From contig JABHBL010000096.1 in the NCBI GenBank assembly GCA_018673925.1, positions 1 to 64,000 on the forward strand: a stretch of 64,000 nt of DNA, read 5' to 3'. A program made the translations under genes and the position numbers. Shown here piece by piece: positions 19,061 to 28,046 of the stretch. Position 1 is the stretch's first letter; the number at the start of each line of letters is the position of its first letter. A model generated the notes under the pieces. The model made no database searches. It saw only the letters and a program-made list of their open reading frames with translations, and was not told where the DNA came from. The DNA is from Fidelibacterota bacterium. Its GTDB lineage: Bacteria > Fidelibacterota > UBA8477 > JABMPR01.

Positions 19061-19251
19061 ACGAACTAATAGGACGCTTAACTCTTCAGCGTTCTTACCA
19101 CAGAATCGATTCCCCATAACGTTATTGAATTGTGTATTATTATAGCGTAATGCGCAAATGGGTGCTTTCATCAAATCAATGTCGCCGTTATTTTGTACGC
19201 CGTGATTAAAAACTGGAACCTTGGCAAGATACAAGGATTAGTATAAAGATT

Positions 19252-20847
19252 ATGAAGATTTTAAAACACATTACCGTTGTTGCCCTCGTCCTGCTTGGCG
19301 TGTTTGCGCTAAGCCCCTCGGGACAAGCATTGTTTGCTCAGGGCAGCGATTTTTACGATAAATGGAGAGATTTCCAGGACATGGTCAAAATCATCAACAC
19401 CAATTATGTTGAAGATGTTGACTGGGATAAAACCATGATTGGTGCCCAAAATGGTCTCATGGAAGCCCTCGACCCCCACTCAGTATATATTGGTGCTGAT
19501 CGAATGGGTCAGATCAATGAAAGTTTCCGAGGGAATTTTGAAGGTATCGGTATCGAATTTGATATCATTGATGACTATATCACAGTTATTACGCCCATTG
19601 TTGGCTCTCCCTCAGATGGATTGCTCCACCCCGGTGACCAGATAGTTAAAATTGATGAAGCTTCTGCTTATAAGATTACCAGGGATGGTGTATTTGATAG
19701 GCTGCGTGGTCCCAAAGGTTCAAGAGTTGATCTCGAAATAGCCAGGTTGGGTGAAACTGAACTTATTCCGGTGACCATTTACCGAGACAAAATTCCCATC
19801 TATAGCGTGTTGGCAAAATTTGTCATGGAAGACGGTACAGGATACATACTGTTGAATCGTTTCTCATCCACGACTTCCAGCGAAGTTATTACCGCCATTT
19901 CAGAGCTTCAGGCTCAAGGGATGGAACGTCTCATTATTGATTTGAGAAATAATAGTGGTGGCTACATGGATGAGGTTATCAAGATTGTTGACCATATCCT
20001 ACCTGGCGGTGAAAAAATTCTATCTACCAAAGGTCGCCTGAAAAATGCTAATGAGGAGATGTACTCCAAGCATAAACCGACTTTTTATAAACAACCAATT
20101 ATTGCCATGATCAATCGTGGATCAGCATCTGCCAGTGAAATATTAGCTGGGGCATTGCAAGATCTTGATCGTGGAATCGTTGTGGGAGAGACCAGTTTTG
20201 GCAAGGGATTGGTTCAGCGTCAATATCCACTTCGTGATGGTTCAGCTGTGCGAGTTACTGTTGCCAGGTACTACACGCCAAGTGGTCGCTTGATTCAGCG
20301 GGAGTATGAACAGGGTGAGGCTCAAGATTATTATGCTGAGCTATATGAACAAGACTATGGTCAAGATTCAACTGATTTGGAAGATAGACCGATTTTCAAA
20401 ACTAAAATGGGTCGCATGGTCTATGGCGGGGGTGGTATTGCACCCGATATCTCACTTGGAGAGCCAGCTACGATTTCACGTGATCTGGCAAAAGTGAGAC
20501 GTCATGATATCCGCTTTTTCTTCAAGATCGCCTCAGATTATGCCGCCAGTCATCCTGAATTAGGGAAAGATTGGAGCACCTTCTTTAAGACCTACATAGT
20601 GGATGAATCTCTCATGAATGAAGTCTACGAGAAGATACTGGCCATCGAAGATCTTGATCTGGATGAGGAAAAGATCCGTGAGGATGATGTCACAATACGC
20701 TATTACATTAAGAGTGAACTTGCAGCAAAGCTCTGGGGACGAAACGAGCAATATCAGGTGAGGACGCAAATGGATAATCAAATCCAGGAAGCACGTCAAC
20801 ACTTCAAAAAAGCCCGTGAAATTGCCGAGGCTGCAGATTATTTATAA
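19252..20847 (+). CDS. C-terminal processing protease (S41, CtpA family)
   Basis: This 531-residue protein has an N-terminal signal/anchor (ITVVALVLLGVFALSPSGQALFA). A helical segment (DFYDKWRDFQDMVKIINTNY), a PDZ domain at about residues 95-180 and an S41 peptidase core follow. The Ser-Lys dyad is visible: Ser293 in GSASASEILAGAL and Lys318 in SFGKGLVQ, 25 residues apart as in Tsp. Substrate loops include DLRNNSGGY. The last 110 residues form a helical C-terminal extension. Enzymes of this family trim or degrade periplasmic proteins and lipoproteins from the C-terminus. It lies about 130 bases upstream of exbB and may share its transcript. Confidence 0.92.
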   Translation: MKILKHITVVALVLLGVFALSPSGQALFAQGSDFYDKWRDFQDMVKIINTNYVEDVDWDKTMIGAQNGLMEALDPHSVYIGADRMGQINESFRGNFEGIGIEFDIIDDYITVITPIVGSPSDGLLHPGDQIVKIDEASAYKITRDGVFDRLRGPKGSRVDLEIARLGETELIPVTIYRDKIPIYSVLAKFVMEDGTGYILLNRFSSTTSSEVITAISELQAQGMERLIIDLRNNSGGYMDEVIKIVDHILPGGEKILSTKGRLKNANEEMYSKHKPTFYKQPIIAMINRGSASASEILAGALQDLDRGIVVGETSFGKGLVQRQYPLRDGSAVRVTVARYYTPSGRLIQREYEQGEAQDYYAELYEQDYGQDSTDLEDRPIFKTKMGRMVYGGGGIAPDISLGEPATISRDLAKVRRHDIRFFFKIASDYAASHPELGKDWSTFFKTYIVDESLMNEVYEKILAIEDLDLDEEKIREDDVTIRYYIKSELAAKLWGRNEQYQVRTQMDNQIQEARQHFKKAREIAEAADYL

Positions 20848-20978
20848 AGAGGGTTCAGAGAGCCTAGAAACTCTAGGACTGAACGGGAATTTGATTGACT
20901 TTAGATACGTATGAAACTATGATTATGCGCTTAGTCAGATCAAGTTGAAAATTATACAGGATTAGGAGGTAATACCGG

Positions 20979-21590
20979 ATGGTTGCGTGGTTTTATAACG
21001 GTGGGCCCTTTATGTGGCCAATTCTTGGGGTTTTTATTTTTGGACTCGTTTTTGTTGTTGAGCGTTTGATCAGCTTAATGAAAACAACGATGCAGACTAA
21101 ATCTTTCTTGAAACAAATTGATGTAACATTAAAAGAACAAGGTGTTGAAGCCGCGATGGAAGTTTGTCGCTCGACTCCAGGTTCAGTACCTTCGATTTAT
21201 CTTGCTGGTCTTTCCCGAGCAGATCGTGGTACGCTTGCAGTTGAAAAAGCTATTGAAAGTGCTGGTTCAATCGAAATGTCATTCCTTGAGAATAACATGA
21301 TCTGGTTGTCCACAGTTGTTTCACTGGCACCTATGCTTGGATTTACCGGAACGGTTTTCGGTATGGTTCAGGCCTTTGATTCAATCGCAGCTGCAAATGA
21401 TATTCAGCCAGCCCTCGTTGCTGTTGGTATCTCTATGGCATTGTTGACAACTCTCTTCGGTTTGGTTGTAGCTATGATTATTCAGTTTGCTCAGAATGTT
21501 TTCACATTCATGATCGACAAACTGATTATCAAAATGGAAGAATCTTCACTGGATCTTATCGATACTATTGAGAACCTGGAGAAGAAATAA
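20979..21590 (+). CDS. exbB: ExbB/TolQ-family proton-channel subunit
   Basis: This 203-residue inner-membrane protein has three membrane helices: one near residues 10-30 (WPILGVFIFGLVFVVERLI) and two in the conserved C-terminal half (LSTVVSLAPMLGFTGTVFGMVQAF and MALLTTLFGLVVAMIIQFAQ). The GFTGTVFGM motif is the family signature. ExbB pentamers with ExbD use the proton gradient to energise TonB. An AGGAGGT site precedes the ATG. It is the first gene of a tight exbB-exbD-exbD-tonB cluster. Confidence 0.95.
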   Translation: MVAWFYNGGPFMWPILGVFIFGLVFVVERLISLMKTTMQTKSFLKQIDVTLKEQGVEAAMEVCRSTPGSVPSIYLAGLSRADRGTLAVEKAIESAGSIEMSFLENNMIWLSTVVSLAPMLGFTGTVFGMVQAFDSIAAANDIQPALVAVGISMALLTTLFGLVVAMIIQFAQNVFTFMIDKLIIKMEESSLDLIDTIENLEKK

Positions 21591-21619
21591 TAACACCATA
21601 ACCGGGGTTAGCTGATACT

Positions 21620-22036
21620 ATGCTAGTAAAGAAAAAAAGAAATAAAAGTGGTGGTGAAATTCCCACAGCATCCCTCCCGGATATTGTGTTTATGCTGCTG
21701 CTCTTTTTCCTGGTGACCACGACTATCGACATGGATAAAGGTCTGGGTATGGTGCTTCCAGAAAAGGGCAATACGACAGAAGTGAATCCCAAGAATATTA
21801 CTAATATTCTGGTAAATGCTTCTGGTAAGATCGCAGTGAGTCACGAGGGAGACATCCAAGTTATCGATGTTCGTGAGCTAAAACATTTCGCAAAGAGATC
21901 GCTGGCAACCAACGACAAGATGATTTTTTCTGTCAAAACGGCCGCAACCAGCAAGTACAAGGACTACATTGAGGTGATTGACCAGCTTAAGCAGGCCAGT
22001 GCCACACGTATTTCTATTGCTGACCCGGAGAGTTAG
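21620..22036 (+). CDS. exbD: ExbD/TolR-family subunit, first copy
   Basis: This 138-residue protein has a short basic cytoplasmic N-terminus. Its single membrane helix carries the essential proton-carrying aspartate (PTASLPDIVFMLLLFFLV) and is followed by a periplasmic domain. It lies between exbB and a second exbD with a three-base gap on the right. The two ExbDs differ clearly in their periplasmic domains, so they probably form a mixed dimer or serve different partners. Confidence 0.95.
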   Translation: MLVKKKRNKSGGEIPTASLPDIVFMLLLFFLVTTTIDMDKGLGMVLPEKGNTTEVNPKNITNILVNASGKIAVSHEGDIQVIDVRELKHFAKRSLATNDKMIFSVKTAATSKYKDYIEVIDQLKQASATRISIADPES

Positions 22037-22039
22037 ATC

Positions 22040-22447
22040 ATGCGTTTAAAAAGAAAAATGAAAATTGAAGCCGGGATTCCAACATCCTCGCTTCCTGATA
22101 TCATCTTCATGTTGCTGATTTTCTTCATGGTGGTTACTGTTCTGCGTGAGTTTCAAGGTCTTAAATTGATTCTTCCAGAAGCGAAAAAAATCGCCAAACT
22201 GGAAGGGAATAAGCACGTTTCCCATATCTGGGCCACCTCTGAAGGTACCATTTCCATTGATGATCAGATTGTTACTATAGGAAAAATCCGTACCATCATG
22301 TATGATAAGATTCTCGCTGATCCTCAGATGACAGCTTCTTTAAAAGCTGATAGACAGACCGAGATGGCAATCATTACCGATATTCATCAGGAGCTCAGAG
22401 AAGCGAATGCGCTAAAACTAAACTATTCAGCCAAACCGAGGGAGTAG
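22040..22447 (+). CDS. exbD: ExbD/TolR-family subunit, second copy
   Basis: This 135-residue protein has the same plan as its neighbour: a basic N-terminus, the membrane helix PTSSLPDIIFMLLIFFMVV with its conserved Asp, and a periplasmic domain. A GGAGAG site lies inside the end of the preceding gene. Paired ExbD genes are common in Bacteroidetes-type TonB systems. It is followed four bases later by tonB. Confidence 0.95.
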   Translation: MRLKRKMKIEAGIPTSSLPDIIFMLLIFFMVVTVLREFQGLKLILPEAKKIAKLEGNKHVSHIWATSEGTISIDDQIVTIGKIRTIMYDKILADPQMTASLKADRQTEMAIITDIHQELREANALKLNYSAKPRE

Positions 22448-22451
22448 GATT

Positions 22452-23099
22452 ATGCTAGAACAACAACATCCACATATCTCGGTCAAACTGCAACATAGAA
22501 AGTATCTTGAAATTGGTGCTATCGTTGTGCTGCTGCTGTTTACCATGGTTCTGTTTGCGGTTCCTAAATTTGAAACTGAAGAACTTGTAGAGCAGGCTTA
22601 TGTAGCTCCAATTGAGAACATTGAGATTCCACCGGAAACTCAACAGTTTGACAAGCCACCACCACCTGCGCGTCCTTCCATTCCAATTGAATCTGAAGAT
22701 GATGAAATCGATGAAGATTTCACCATTGAGGAAACCGATCTGGAAGACTTTGAAATTCTGGATGAGCCACCACCACCACCAGAAAGTAATGTGATCTTCA
22801 TCGCTTATGATGAACCACCAGAACCTATGGGTGGTTATGGTGCCATTCAACAGGCTGTTGTCTATCCGGAGATCGCTCGTGAAGCAGGTATCGAAGGAAC
22901 TGTTATTGTACAGGCTACCATCGGTAAAGATGGTCGTGTTAAGGAAACCATTATTCTTAAAGGTATTCCCAAGACAGGTCTGGATGAAGCTGCCATGGAC
23001 GCTATCAAAACCATCAAATGGAAACCAGCTTATCAACGTGATAAACCAGTAACGGTTAGAATATCCGTACCTGTTGTATTCCGTCTTAAAAACGGCTAA
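22452..23099 (+). CDS. tonB: TonB energy transducer, first copy
   Basis: This 215-residue protein has one N-terminal membrane helix (IGAIVVLLLFTMVLFAVPKF), proline-rich stretches (FDKPPPPARPSIP, EPPPPPESN) separated by a very acidic segment (EDDEIDEDFTIEETDLEDFE), and a C-terminal TonB domain of about 85 residues (YPEIAREAGIEGTVIVQATI ... VPVVFRLKNG). The repeated basic-proline region of classical TonB is replaced by acidic residues, which is typical of this phylum group. It carries energy from ExbB/ExbD to outer-membrane receptors. Confidence 0.94.
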   Translation: MLEQQHPHISVKLQHRKYLEIGAIVVLLLFTMVLFAVPKFETEELVEQAYVAPIENIEIPPETQQFDKPPPPARPSIPIESEDDEIDEDFTIEETDLEDFEILDEPPPPPESNVIFIAYDEPPEPMGGYGAIQQAVVYPEIAREAGIEGTVIVQATIGKDGRVKETIILKGIPKTGLDEAAMDAIKTIKWKPAYQRDKPVTVRISVPVVFRLKNG

Positions 23100-23121
23100 A
23101 AACCTACATCCTAGTATTACC

Positions 23122-23153
23122 AAAAGACCGGATTTTTATCCGGTCTTTTTTTT
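23122..23153 (+). terminator. Intrinsic terminator of the exbB-exbD-tonB operon
   Basis: AAAAGACCGGAT pairs with ATCCGGTCTTTT around a four-base loop and continues into a T tract. It follows the tonB stop codon by about 20 bases, so the second TonB gene is probably transcribed from its own promoter. Confidence 0.92.
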
Positions 23154-23445
23154 GTCACGCCCATAGATTGTTTTGATATTTTCAGACTATCCCAGGCGAA
23201 CGCTGGGATCCTATCTTTCCCTTAAAAAAGAATAATGTTGTACATAGCCCCGCCTAAATGAGATAATCCTCCTGGATAAATTCATTCAAATTCGGTCTTG
23301 ATATTTACCAAAATCAGGTGTTACATTACTCATGGGTCGAATATTCGACTCACTGTTCGATAAATGACAATAGAATCCAATGGAATGGAGCTTAAGGAGG
23401 ACCAGGAAGGAAGCGAGACGAAATTTAACTATTTGGAGGTGAAAG
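23154..23445. other. Intergenic region before the second tonB
   Basis: About 290 bases follow the terminator. A hairpin ATCCCAG/CTGGGAT lies at 23189-23209. An AAGGAGG ribosome-like sequence at about 23393 has no start codon after it. The true ribosome site of the next gene, TTGGAGGTG, is at about 23431. No gene is visible. Confidence 0.5.
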
Positions 23446-24084
23446 ATGTTGACACAGTATCCATGGGTATCAGTAAAAAATCAAGAGCGCAAACACATTG
23501 AAATTGGTGCAATGGTTACACTTCTGGCGGCCATTATTTCCTTTTATAGTATCCCCGATTTTAATGACCGGGTGATCACAGAAAAACCTTATGTCCCTCC
23601 TCCGGTTGAAGTTCTTTCTATTCCAGCAACCATTCAACCTCCTGAAGTGGTCAAACCACTGCGACCTACTATGGTAGTAGAATCAGAGATTGAAGACATT
23701 GATGTTGCAATGGATGAGATTTTTATCGATCTGGGTACTTATGAATTTCTTTTGGACGCACCAGCACCCCAAGACCCTACTGTACCTTTCCATGCCATCG
23801 AGGTGCTTCCAGAACCCATCGGTGGTTTGCAAGCGATTATAAACAATGCAATATACCCACCTATCGCCATCGAAGCTCGCCAGGAAGGGAAGGTAGTGGT
23901 TGAAGCTTTGATTGGAAGTGACGGAATCGTCAAAGAGGTAATCGTTATAAAGGGAATGCCAGGTACTGGTCTGGATGAAGCAGCTATGGCAGCCGTTCTA
24001 AATACCCCTTTCAGCCCTGCCTATCAGAGGGATAAACCAGTACAAGTAAGAATGGCCATACCTGTAGATTTTAGATTAAGATAA
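23446..24084 (+). CDS. tonB: TonB energy transducer, second copy
   Basis: This 212-residue protein is a paralogue of the preceding TonB. The N-terminus (WVSVKNQERKHIEIGAM), membrane helix and C-terminal domain (YPPIAIEARQEGKVVVEALIG ... MAIPVDFRLR) align without large gaps. The acidic centre is shorter and the poly-proline runs are reduced. It carries its own ribosome site and terminator, so it may be expressed under different conditions and serve different receptors. Confidence 0.93.
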   Translation: MLTQYPWVSVKNQERKHIEIGAMVTLLAAIISFYSIPDFNDRVITEKPYVPPPVEVLSIPATIQPPEVVKPLRPTMVVESEIEDIDVAMDEIFIDLGTYEFLLDAPAPQDPTVPFHAIEVLPEPIGGLQAIINNAIYPPIAIEARQEGKVVVEALIGSDGIVKEVIVIKGMPGTGLDEAAMAAVLNTPFSPAYQRDKPVQVRMAIPVDFRLR

Positions 24085-24101
24085 CTCCATGTCAAAAAAG
24101 A

Positions 24102-24134
24102 AAAGGCGGTCGGTTTACCCGACTGCCTTTTTTT
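24102..24134 (+). terminator. Intrinsic terminator of the second tonB
   Basis: AAAGGCGGTCGG pairs with CCGACTGCCTTT (one G-T mismatch) around a short loop and is followed by a T tract. The inverse reading also has an A/T-rich flank, so it may serve the convergent gene ending at 24151. Confidence 0.88.
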
Positions 24135-24150
24135 GTTCAGGAAAGCAGTG

Positions 24151-24537
24151 TTAAAACATGGTGTTGTTGTGCTTTGACTTCTCTGGAACTATTTGCATCA
24201 CATCCCAGTGTTCCACAATTTTCCCATCCTCATCAAGTCTGAAGATATCTATGGTTGCATAATCGCTGTCACCGGGCCATTCCTGGCGACAATGAACCAC
24301 GACCATATTATTTTCACCGATCACTCTCTCAAAATGGATGTATTTACCAGGCCACTCCTGTGCCATTTTTTCAAAATATTCTATAAAGGCATCAGGTCCA
24401 TCCGCAACCAGAGGATTGTGCTGTGTGTATTGCTTACCGACATATCTTTTTACCGCTTCTGCAGGATTTCCCTCATTGAAGGCCAAGTCATAAAATGCCA
24501 GGACGTTCTGTTTATTTCTCTCAATTTGATTGGACAC
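24151..24537 (-). CDS. SnoaL-like / NTF2-fold protein
   Basis: This 128-residue protein starts at a GTG (24537) placed six bases after a clean AAAGGAG site. The sequence VLAFYDLAFNEGNPAEAVKRYVG with TQHNPLVADG and DIFRLDEDGKIVEHWDVMQ is typical of the SnoaL-like polyketide-cyclase branch of the NTF2 fold. Many such proteins are annotated as ester cyclases or predicted aldol-condensing enzymes, but the true substrate is usually unknown. It is a single-gene unit convergent with tonB. Confidence 0.82.
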   Translation of the reverse strand: MSNQIERNKQNVLAFYDLAFNEGNPAEAVKRYVGKQYTQHNPLVADGPDAFIEYFEKMAQEWPGKYIHFERVIGENNMVVVHCRQEWPGDSDYATIDIFRLDEDGKIVEHWDVMQIVPEKSKHNNTMF

Positions 24538-24714
24538 GATGAACTCCTTTGACTCATTAAATGAGAAACTAGACCATCACATTTTTTAATCAAGGCATTC
24601 ATAACCTTGAAATATGCGATTTGATTCCTTCTGCGTATAAGGGACAAAAATAGTCATGGTATAAAAGCAGATTTATTTTAAGCTAAGGGAAACAAAAGGT
24701 TAAGAGGTGTAATC

Positions 24715-25149
24715 ATGCGCGAAATTAAAACTGAAATTGAAATAAATGCTCCCCTGACTGAGGTCTGGGATATCCTCATGGCCTTTGATAAGTGGTCAGA
24801 CTGGAACCCAACGGTTAATCATGCAAGCGGCACAGCCACACTAGGCTCGAAAGTCAGTCTCACAATGGCAGGTCCTCAAGGTAAGAATGGTCAGAAATAT
24901 TCTGCTGATATTACCACCTTTGAAGCGCCGCGTTCTTTTCGCTGGAGAGCTGTAATGATGGCTGGATTTCTCATGACAAATGACAGATCATTTGACTTGG
25001 AACCCTCCGGAGAGGGAACCAGGCTTGTAAACACCGAGCATTTTAGCGGGCTAATGGTATCTCTTTTTTGGAGTAAGCTAGAAGGGTTTGTACCAGATTC
25101 ATTGAAATCAATGAATGAAGCCTTGAAAGCCAAAGCCGAACAGACCTAG
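24715..25149 (+). CDS. SRPBCC-fold protein (START/Bet v1-like)
   Basis: This 144-residue protein has the SRPBCC pattern: IKTEIEINAPLTEVWDILMAFDKWSDWNP at the N-terminus, a central GSKVSLTMAGPQGK strand pair, an RSFRWRA strand, and a C-terminal helix (SLKSMNEALKAKAEQ). Such small proteins bind hydrophobic ligands in a helix-grip cavity, and some act as polyketide cyclases or as cofactors. The gene is divergent from the SnoaL-like gene and nothing else points to a ligand. Confidence 0.82.
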   Translation: MREIKTEIEINAPLTEVWDILMAFDKWSDWNPTVNHASGTATLGSKVSLTMAGPQGKNGQKYSADITTFEAPRSFRWRAVMMAGFLMTNDRSFDLEPSGEGTRLVNTEHFSGLMVSLFWSKLEGFVPDSLKSMNEALKAKAEQT

Positions 25150-25160
25150 ATCAAACCGTT

Positions 25161-25808
25161 TTAGGCTTCCCTCTCACTTTTTAGCTGCCAGATATTTTCG
25201 GTGGCTGCGTGTTTTCCCCTCATTCCGCCTGGTAGGGTATAGGTTTCCAGGAGCGCCAAGGTATAGGTATCCTTAAAGAGCCGGTCCAACTCATCAGCAT
25301 CCACGGAAAATGGAGGACCGGATTTCAAACTTTGATCATATTCAAACGTAATCACCAATTGGGGAGCTGCATCGGTGATCTCCATTAAGTGCTTTGTATA
25401 TTTAATCCGCAATTCATCAGGTAATGCCACCAGAGCAGCACGATCATATATGGCATCTACTTCACCCAAAACATCTTTTGATAAGTTAAATACATCACCC
25501 ATGTAAATATCGATATCACTAGCGCTATACCGTGAGACCTTACCATGTACTGTAATTTTTGGAACCACACCCAGCTCTTGAAATAACTGCTCAATGGCGA
25601 GTTGGCTAATTTCTATCCCAGTGACCTGTACTCCCTGAGAAAGTAGCCATCCTATATCCAGTGTTTTGCCGCACAGTGGCAAGAATATGCGACTACCCCT
25701 CACTAGATTTAACGCTTTGAAATATTTAACCAGCTGCGGATGAGGCTTACTTTTGTGAAAGCCAATATTGTTCGTTTCCCAGGCTTGTTTCCAAGAGTCA
25801 ATATTCAT
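25161..25808 (-). CDS. Thiopurine S-methyltransferase-family protein
   Basis: This 215-residue SAM-dependent methyltransferase has the family hallmarks: WKQAWETNNIGFHKSKPHPQL at the N-terminus, the SAM loop FLPLCGKTLDIGWLLSQG, VTGIEIS, and YDRAALVALP. Bacterial members methylate thiopurines, selenium and tellurium oxyanions or small thiols; the chemistry of this one cannot be told apart. An AAGGAAAC site precedes the ATG. It lies downstream of the radical SAM gene on the same strand, 120 bases away. Confidence 0.88.
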   Translation of the reverse strand: MNIDSWKQAWETNNIGFHKSKPHPQLVKYFKALNLVRGSRIFLPLCGKTLDIGWLLSQGVQVTGIEISQLAIEQLFQELGVVPKITVHGKVSRYSASDIDIYMGDVFNLSKDVLGEVDAIYDRAALVALPDELRIKYTKHLMEITDAAPQLVITFEYDQSLKSGPPFSVDADELDRLFKDTYTLALLETYTLPGGMRGKHAATENIWQLKSEREA

Positions 25809-25928
25809 AAAGTTTCCTTAAGCATTCTTAACACGAATTTAATCACCCAATTTGAGGCATCAATTCAGTGTACATATGAATCAAAATTGCCTGACCAAAA
25901 ATGAGAGTTTTGGTAAATCTGTCTTCCC

Positions 25929-27119
25929 TTAAAATCCCGGAATGTCAGCCTTTTCATGATGCAAGGGAATCCCATTGTCATAATCAATGCGTTGAGGTTC
26001 AGTGGGCATGAGCCCTGGAAATTGCTTGTACAGACTCATAGCAAAGAGATGATCCAAATGCTCGTTACTTTCAGGACTCCAACCCATAACCCGCTCCCAA
26101 ATTTCAGCTGATTCCATACAGAAATAAATAAACAGATCATCGCCCCCATAATAACGCAATGAATTATATACGGTTCGATACATTTCCAGACGCAGGGGTT
26201 TGGGATAACGCATCTTGCCATCCATCCCACGGATCAACTCAGCAAACATGATCTTGGATTTGGGGAATTTTTCTAGGACTTTGTCCTTCATCTCTGGTGG
26301 AAAACGCAGTGAGCCAATGGAAATCCAGGCCACATTTTTGGGATCTACCACCTCAAACAATTGTCGGATCAAATCAGGATAGCTCTGCTTCCATTCCTCA
26401 TGGAAAAGCAGTGGATCAAAATGGAACCCAATCTTATAACCCCTCTCCTGGACTAGACGCATAGCTTCTAGGCGCTCATATAGGGAAGCCGCCTTGTGTT
26501 CCTCAGCATCAATGATAACCTGGGGGTTAACTGACCAGGAAATCACGGTATGACCCTGATGATCCAGATCCAAAAGGTTTTCAATACGATTAGATTTGGT
26601 TTTTAATTCCAAAAGTACATTGGGTAGAGTCGCAAAGTATTCAACCACATCCTTTGAGTATTCTGAAGAAGAATCAAATGCCAGACTATCTGATAACTCC
26701 CCTGTTCCAATTCGAAAAAAGCGTTTGGGTTGAGTGGCAATCTTGTCCTTCACCTCAGTCAAGAGTTTATCCGTGTTAGCATAAACCGTAGTGACTGGAT
26801 TATTCAGGTAAAATTGCAGGATGCAATATGTACAATCAATGGGACAATTACTGGTCTGATTGATGACATGATAGTTGCAGCACCTATAGGTCCGATCTGT
26901 TCCTGGACATTGTTTGACAGTATGACCCTGTTTCTCGGTAAGCAGGATATCCCTTTTAGCCGGTGTGGCTTCCTGTTTAAACATGATTTCTTTATCAGCT
27001 TCGGTAATATCCTGTTGGACGACCTTGGCCTGGGGATTGTTCTTTATATATCGCTGGACTAATTCTTGATCAGCAACCTTCTGATCAACAATGATCCGAG
27101 TAATTTTCGGTTCTTTCAT
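25929..27119 (-). CDS. Spore photoproduct lyase-family radical SAM enzyme
   Basis: This 396-residue protein has the radical SAM triad CPIDCTYC (Cys-x3-Cys-x2-Cys) in NQTSNCPIDCTYCILQFYL, the spacing and flanks of SplB. Other SplB-like elements follow: FRIGTGELSDSLAFD, LELKTKSN, VISWSVNP, GYKIGFHFDPLLFHE and AWISIGSLRFPP. SplB repairs 5-thyminyl-5,6-dihydrothymine in spore DNA. Non-sporulating bacteria carry related proteins whose substrate is not settled; a UV or cross-link DNA repair role is a reasonable guess. It starts six bases after the ParB-like gene, with the ribosome site overlapping that gene's end, so the pair is an operon. Confidence 0.85.
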   Translation of the reverse strand: MKEPKITRIIVDQKVADQELVQRYIKNNPQAKVVQQDITEADKEIMFKQEATPAKRDILLTEKQGHTVKQCPGTDRTYRCCNYHVINQTSNCPIDCTYCILQFYLNNPVTTVYANTDKLLTEVKDKIATQPKRFFRIGTGELSDSLAFDSSSEYSKDVVEYFATLPNVLLELKTKSNRIENLLDLDHQGHTVISWSVNPQVIIDAEEHKAASLYERLEAMRLVQERGYKIGFHFDPLLFHEEWKQSYPDLIRQLFEVVDPKNVAWISIGSLRFPPEMKDKVLEKFPKSKIMFAELIRGMDGKMRYPKPLRLEMYRTVYNSLRYYGGDDLFIYFCMESAEIWERVMGWSPESNEHLDHLFAMSLYKQFPGLMPTEPQRIDYDNGIPLHHEKADIPGF

Positions 27120-27125
27120 AGGACC

Positions 27126-28046
27126 TTATATATGTTTGAAGATGTTTTTAAATGCAGGCGATTTCAACTTATTCAGAGATTGCTCCAAATCTTCCTCATC
27201 TCTGGCATGAAAAGCAATCTGAACACCTTGTTGCTCAAAATAGGGATCCCATTTGATTTTCATGGAATCAGGCAGCTGGGCAGCATCCAATGTTTTGCTC
27301 AGATCAACGCCGGCCTGATTCAGAGATGGGAAACGTGCCTGGTTAATTTTTTCTCTAATTTCCATTATTGCCAGACGATTATCTTCATAGTCAGTGTCTG
27401 CCATTTCCCAGAGACCCATTTCCTGGGCTTTAGTTTTGAAGTCGACCTCGTCGTTTTTACTCATTTCCCAGACATTCTGAATAATCTCAGCCGTCATGTT
27501 GATGCCAATTTTCAGATTAGAAATAAATCTTTCTACCCATTCGAGATGACCTTCAGCCCGTTGGAAAATGAGAGCTCGTTTTAGACTTAGATCTTTATCA
27601 ACAATGAATGACTGCAGCGAGGGAGGTAATTTCAGGAGGAATAATATCTGATCGATGAGTTTCTCCCGGGGTGCTAGCTCCAGAGCGGGTAAAATCTGTT
27701 CGGCCAGCATGGGACGGGGGACACCCAGATCAATGGCTGCATGGGTAAGCAGTGCCTTATCCATGAGATTCATAGGGCTATAGTACTCTATGACCAATTG
27801 AATCAATTCGAGGGTACTCTCAGTTTCCTGTATCAGATAGGCCGGAACTGTAGGTTTGCCTGCTTCCTGATCTGCCACAAAGCAATGAATATCACCGACA
27901 ATTTTAATACAAGAGGGTGATTGATAGGCCAGAATGGGTCTGGACAGGCTCCCCCGAGTAGAATTGTCCCGTTGATAGGGCAGGGTGGCAAAGCTGGAAT
28001 GTATGGTGGGACCGACTGTGGTCAGTTCTTTAACTGTGATCTTCAT
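27126..28046 (-). CDS. ParB-like protein coupled to the radical SAM gene
   Basis: I start at the ATG at 28046 rather than a TTG three codons upstream (306 residues). Residues about 38-75 (LSRPILAYQSPSCIKIVGDIHCFVADQEAGKPTVPAYLI in two overlapping stretches) match the N-terminal ParB/sulfiredoxin fold, but the catalytic GERR segment is replaced by GDIHCF. Residues about 90-170 look like the ParB helix-turn-helix region, ending LLKLPPSLQSFIVD and LSLKRALIF, a close match to the family pattern. The last 130 residues are helical and unfamiliar. It may bind DNA and bring the lyase-like enzyme to it; this is an inference from the tight gene pair. Confidence 0.6.
   Translation of the reverse strand: MKITVKELTTVGPTIHSSFATLPYQRDNSTRGSLSRPILAYQSPSCIKIVGDIHCFVADQEAGKPTVPAYLIQETESTLELIQLVIEYYSPMNLMDKALLTHAAIDLGVPRPMLAEQILPALELAPREKLIDQILFLLKLPPSLQSFIVDKDLSLKRALIFQRAEGHLEWVERFISNLKIGINMTAEIIQNVWEMSKNDEVDFKTKAQEMGLWEMADTDYEDNRLAIMEIREKINQARFPSLNQAGVDLSKTLDAAQLPDSMKIKWDPYFEQQGVQIAFHARDEEDLEQSLNKLKSPAFKNIFKHI

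Noticed and set aside
22455-23123. Open frame of 222 codons on the minus strand opposite the first tonB
   Set aside because: It is the exact antisense of tonB. Its Trp/Phe/Asn-rich composition comes from reading Pro and acidic codons backwards, it lacks a ribosome site, and it runs through the terminator of the real operon.
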